59,894 nt of DNA from JAZDLO01 sp043801935. Lineage in GTDB: Bacteria; Actinomycetota; Thermoleophilia; RBG-16-64-13. The notes beneath the pieces are model-generated. The model made no database searches. It was given only the letters and a program-made list of their open reading frames with translations, and was not told where the DNA came from. Position 1 is the stretch's first letter. Every line of letters starts with the position of its first letter. Shown in pieces: positions 59,050 through 59,894 of the stretch. A program made the translations under genes and the position numbers. The DNA lies in the NCBI GenBank assembly GCA_043801935.1, contig JAZDLO010000152.1, forward strand, positions 1 to 59,894. Direction: 5' to 3'.

Positions 59050-59862
59050 ATGGCGTCTGCCGGCACCGTCCTTGGGTTGATCGGAAGCCCCAATCGCGAC
59101 GGGCGGACTCTTCAGATGGTGACCGCGGCTTTGGAAGCGGCCGGACGAGCTGGGGCGGAGGTCGAGTTGGTCCAGATGGCCGACCACGTGGTGGCCCCGT
59201 GCAAGGACTGCTTGCCGTGGACGTGTATGACCGAGTTGAAATGCCAGTACTCTGACTCTGCCTTCGAGTATCTGAGCGAGAAGTTGCTCCACTGCGGCGC
59301 CCTGGTCCTGGGGGCACCCATCTACTGGTGGGATATCTCGGCAATGGTGAAGTACCTGATCCTCAAACTGTTCCGCGTGCATGCACGCTCGGCCTCCCTG
59401 GCCGGCCTACCCGCCCTGGGCATCGGCGTGGCCGGGGGAACCGGCAATGGCTTGGTGACCGGACTACGGCCCCTCTACCACTTCTTCCAGATGATGCAAA
59501 TGAGGGCCCTAGAGCCGTTACCCGCCACCCGTTTCGACTGGAGTGCGGCGCTCGAGCGAGCAGGCGAACTGGGCACTCAGATAGCCTCGATGAGGCACTC
59601 GCGGCACCCGTTTGCTGGTGCCGAGGAACGGCTGCTCTGGTATGACGGTCTGCCGTTTCTCGGCCTGACCCGAGCCGCCGAGCGGCGCCTGCTCGCGGCT
59701 CTCACCGCGGCGACGCTCCCCGATCACGCGCTTCCCCCAATCGCCCGCTCCCTGGTCGAAGCCGAGGCTCTCGCCGCCGGGGGCGAGACTCTGCGCTCAC
59801 TTCAGGGGATCACCCGCGCGTACGAAGCGGCCGTGAAGGCGTTCGAAGACGGCCAAGGGTAA
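59050..59862 (+). CDS. NADPH-dependent FMN reductase / flavodoxin-like oxidoreductase
   Basis: A 270-residue flavoprotein: an iron-sulfur-flavoprotein-like FMN fold starting GTVLGLIGSPNRDGRT, a Cys-rich loop APCKDCLPWTCMTELKC (residues about 59-75), and GAPIYWWDISAMVKY. The Cys pattern recalls Isf-type proteins that bind a 4Fe-4S cluster, but the spacing (C-x2-C-x4-C-x5-C) differs a little from what I remember. A ~90-residue helical C-terminal extension follows. Start at 59050 with GGAGG six nt upstream. Confidence 0.8.
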   Translation: MASAGTVLGLIGSPNRDGRTLQMVTAALEAAGRAGAEVELVQMADHVVAPCKDCLPWTCMTELKCQYSDSAFEYLSEKLLHCGALVLGAPIYWWDISAMVKYLILKLFRVHARSASLAGLPALGIGVAGGTGNGLVTGLRPLYHFFQMMQMRALEPLPATRFDWSAALERAGELGTQIASMRHSRHPFAGAEERLLWYDGLPFLGLTRAAERRLLAALTAATLPDHALPPIARSLVEAEALAAGGETLRSLQGITRAYEAAVKAFEDGQG

Positions 59863-59894
59863 CTGGGTAGGGCTCGGGACGGTCCCCGCCGGCT

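Noticed and set aside
1..59894. tRNA/rRNA genes, insertion sequences, integrases, prophage or a CRISPR-Cas locus
   Set aside because: No cloverleaf-like segments, transposase motifs, attachment-site duplications or repeat-spacer arrays were seen in the gene-free stretches; small degenerate remnants could be missed by eye.

Overview
This is a GC-rich bacterial window of about 60 kb. It carries about 50 protein genes in ordinary densely packed operons, with no tRNA, rRNA, CRISPR array, prophage or insertion sequence that I can see. The content suggests an anaerobic or microaerophilic bacterium. Hybrid cluster protein, flavodiiron protein, a desulforedoxin-like zinc/iron ribbon, a reductive-dehalogenase-like corrinoid/Fe-S protein, a transcarboxylase/methylmalonyl-CoA set, an F420-type NADP oxidoreductase and a transhydroxylase-like molybdoenzyme all point that way. 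GTG starts, TANNNT-type -10 boxes and apparently leaderless genes fit an anaerobic actinobacterial lineage. That placement is inference and would need marker genes.

Layout. Bases 1-2776 (minus strand): a zinc/manganese ABC transporter and a Crp/Fnr regulator in one tight operon. The regulator is divergent from hcp (2938-4569) across a CTTGAC-N4-GTCAAG inverted repeat. hisG and a flavodiiron protein follow, then a MOP-type membrane exporter. Bases 8475-14769 (minus): a possible operon of LeuD-like, LeuC-like, PEP-mutase/isocitrate-lyase-family lyase, isocitrate/isopropylmalate-type dehydrogenase, a 57-residue Cys-rich ribbon, a B12-binding radical SAM enzyme and a COQ7-like diiron protein. Next is a PilB/GspE ATPase with a c-di-GMP-binding MshEN signature (14861-16543). 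Bases 17877-21790: a reductive-dehalogenase-like gene divergent from a TetR gene, which is translationally coupled to an unknown 593-residue protein with a transglutaminase-like signature. Bases 21931-24562: flavodoxin, a CDF transporter, a MazF-type toxin/antitoxin pair and a GYD-domain gene. Bases 24770-26416: a 12-unit kinesin-light-chain-type TPR protein.

Bases 26438-34000 (minus) hold BCCP, 5S-type and 12S-type carboxyltransferases, methylmalonyl-CoA mutase, epimerase and MeaB, a nearly self-contained propionyl-CoA/succinyl-CoA module. Bases 34280-39335 hold small redox genes, a GAF-SpoIIE phosphatase, and an unknown 153-residue protein preceded by what I read as a class I cyclic-di-GMP (GEMM-I) riboswitch with its own promoter. 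Bases 39361-45452: a molybdoenzyme closely resembling the pyrogallol-phloroglucinol transhydroxylase large subunit, a Tat-exported lipoprotein substrate-binding protein, and a 14-TM MFS exporter. Bases 45912-47834: a MacB/LolD-type ABC exporter. Bases 47887-54531 (minus): GYD protein, metallo-beta-lactamase-fold hydrolase, membrane dipeptidase and an animal-type thioester alpha-2-macroglobulin lipoprotein. The right end carries a TfoX-like protein, an O-antigen-ligase-like protein, a small exported repeat protein, an SDR, a YceI protein and an NADPH-dependent FMN reductase.

Themes. (1) Nitrosative stress: Hcp, flavodiiron protein and Crp/Fnr. (2) C3/C4 acid metabolism: the transcarboxylase module may consume propionate or pyruvate made by the lyase operon. 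(3) Two independent c-di-GMP sensors. (4) Anaerobic aromatic or halogenated substrates: the transhydroxylase and dehalogenase homologues. The most novel-looking items are the riboswitch-controlled unknown gene, the TetR-coupled unknown protein, the solo transhydroxylase large subunit with a Tat lipoprotein binder, and the alpha-2-macroglobulin.
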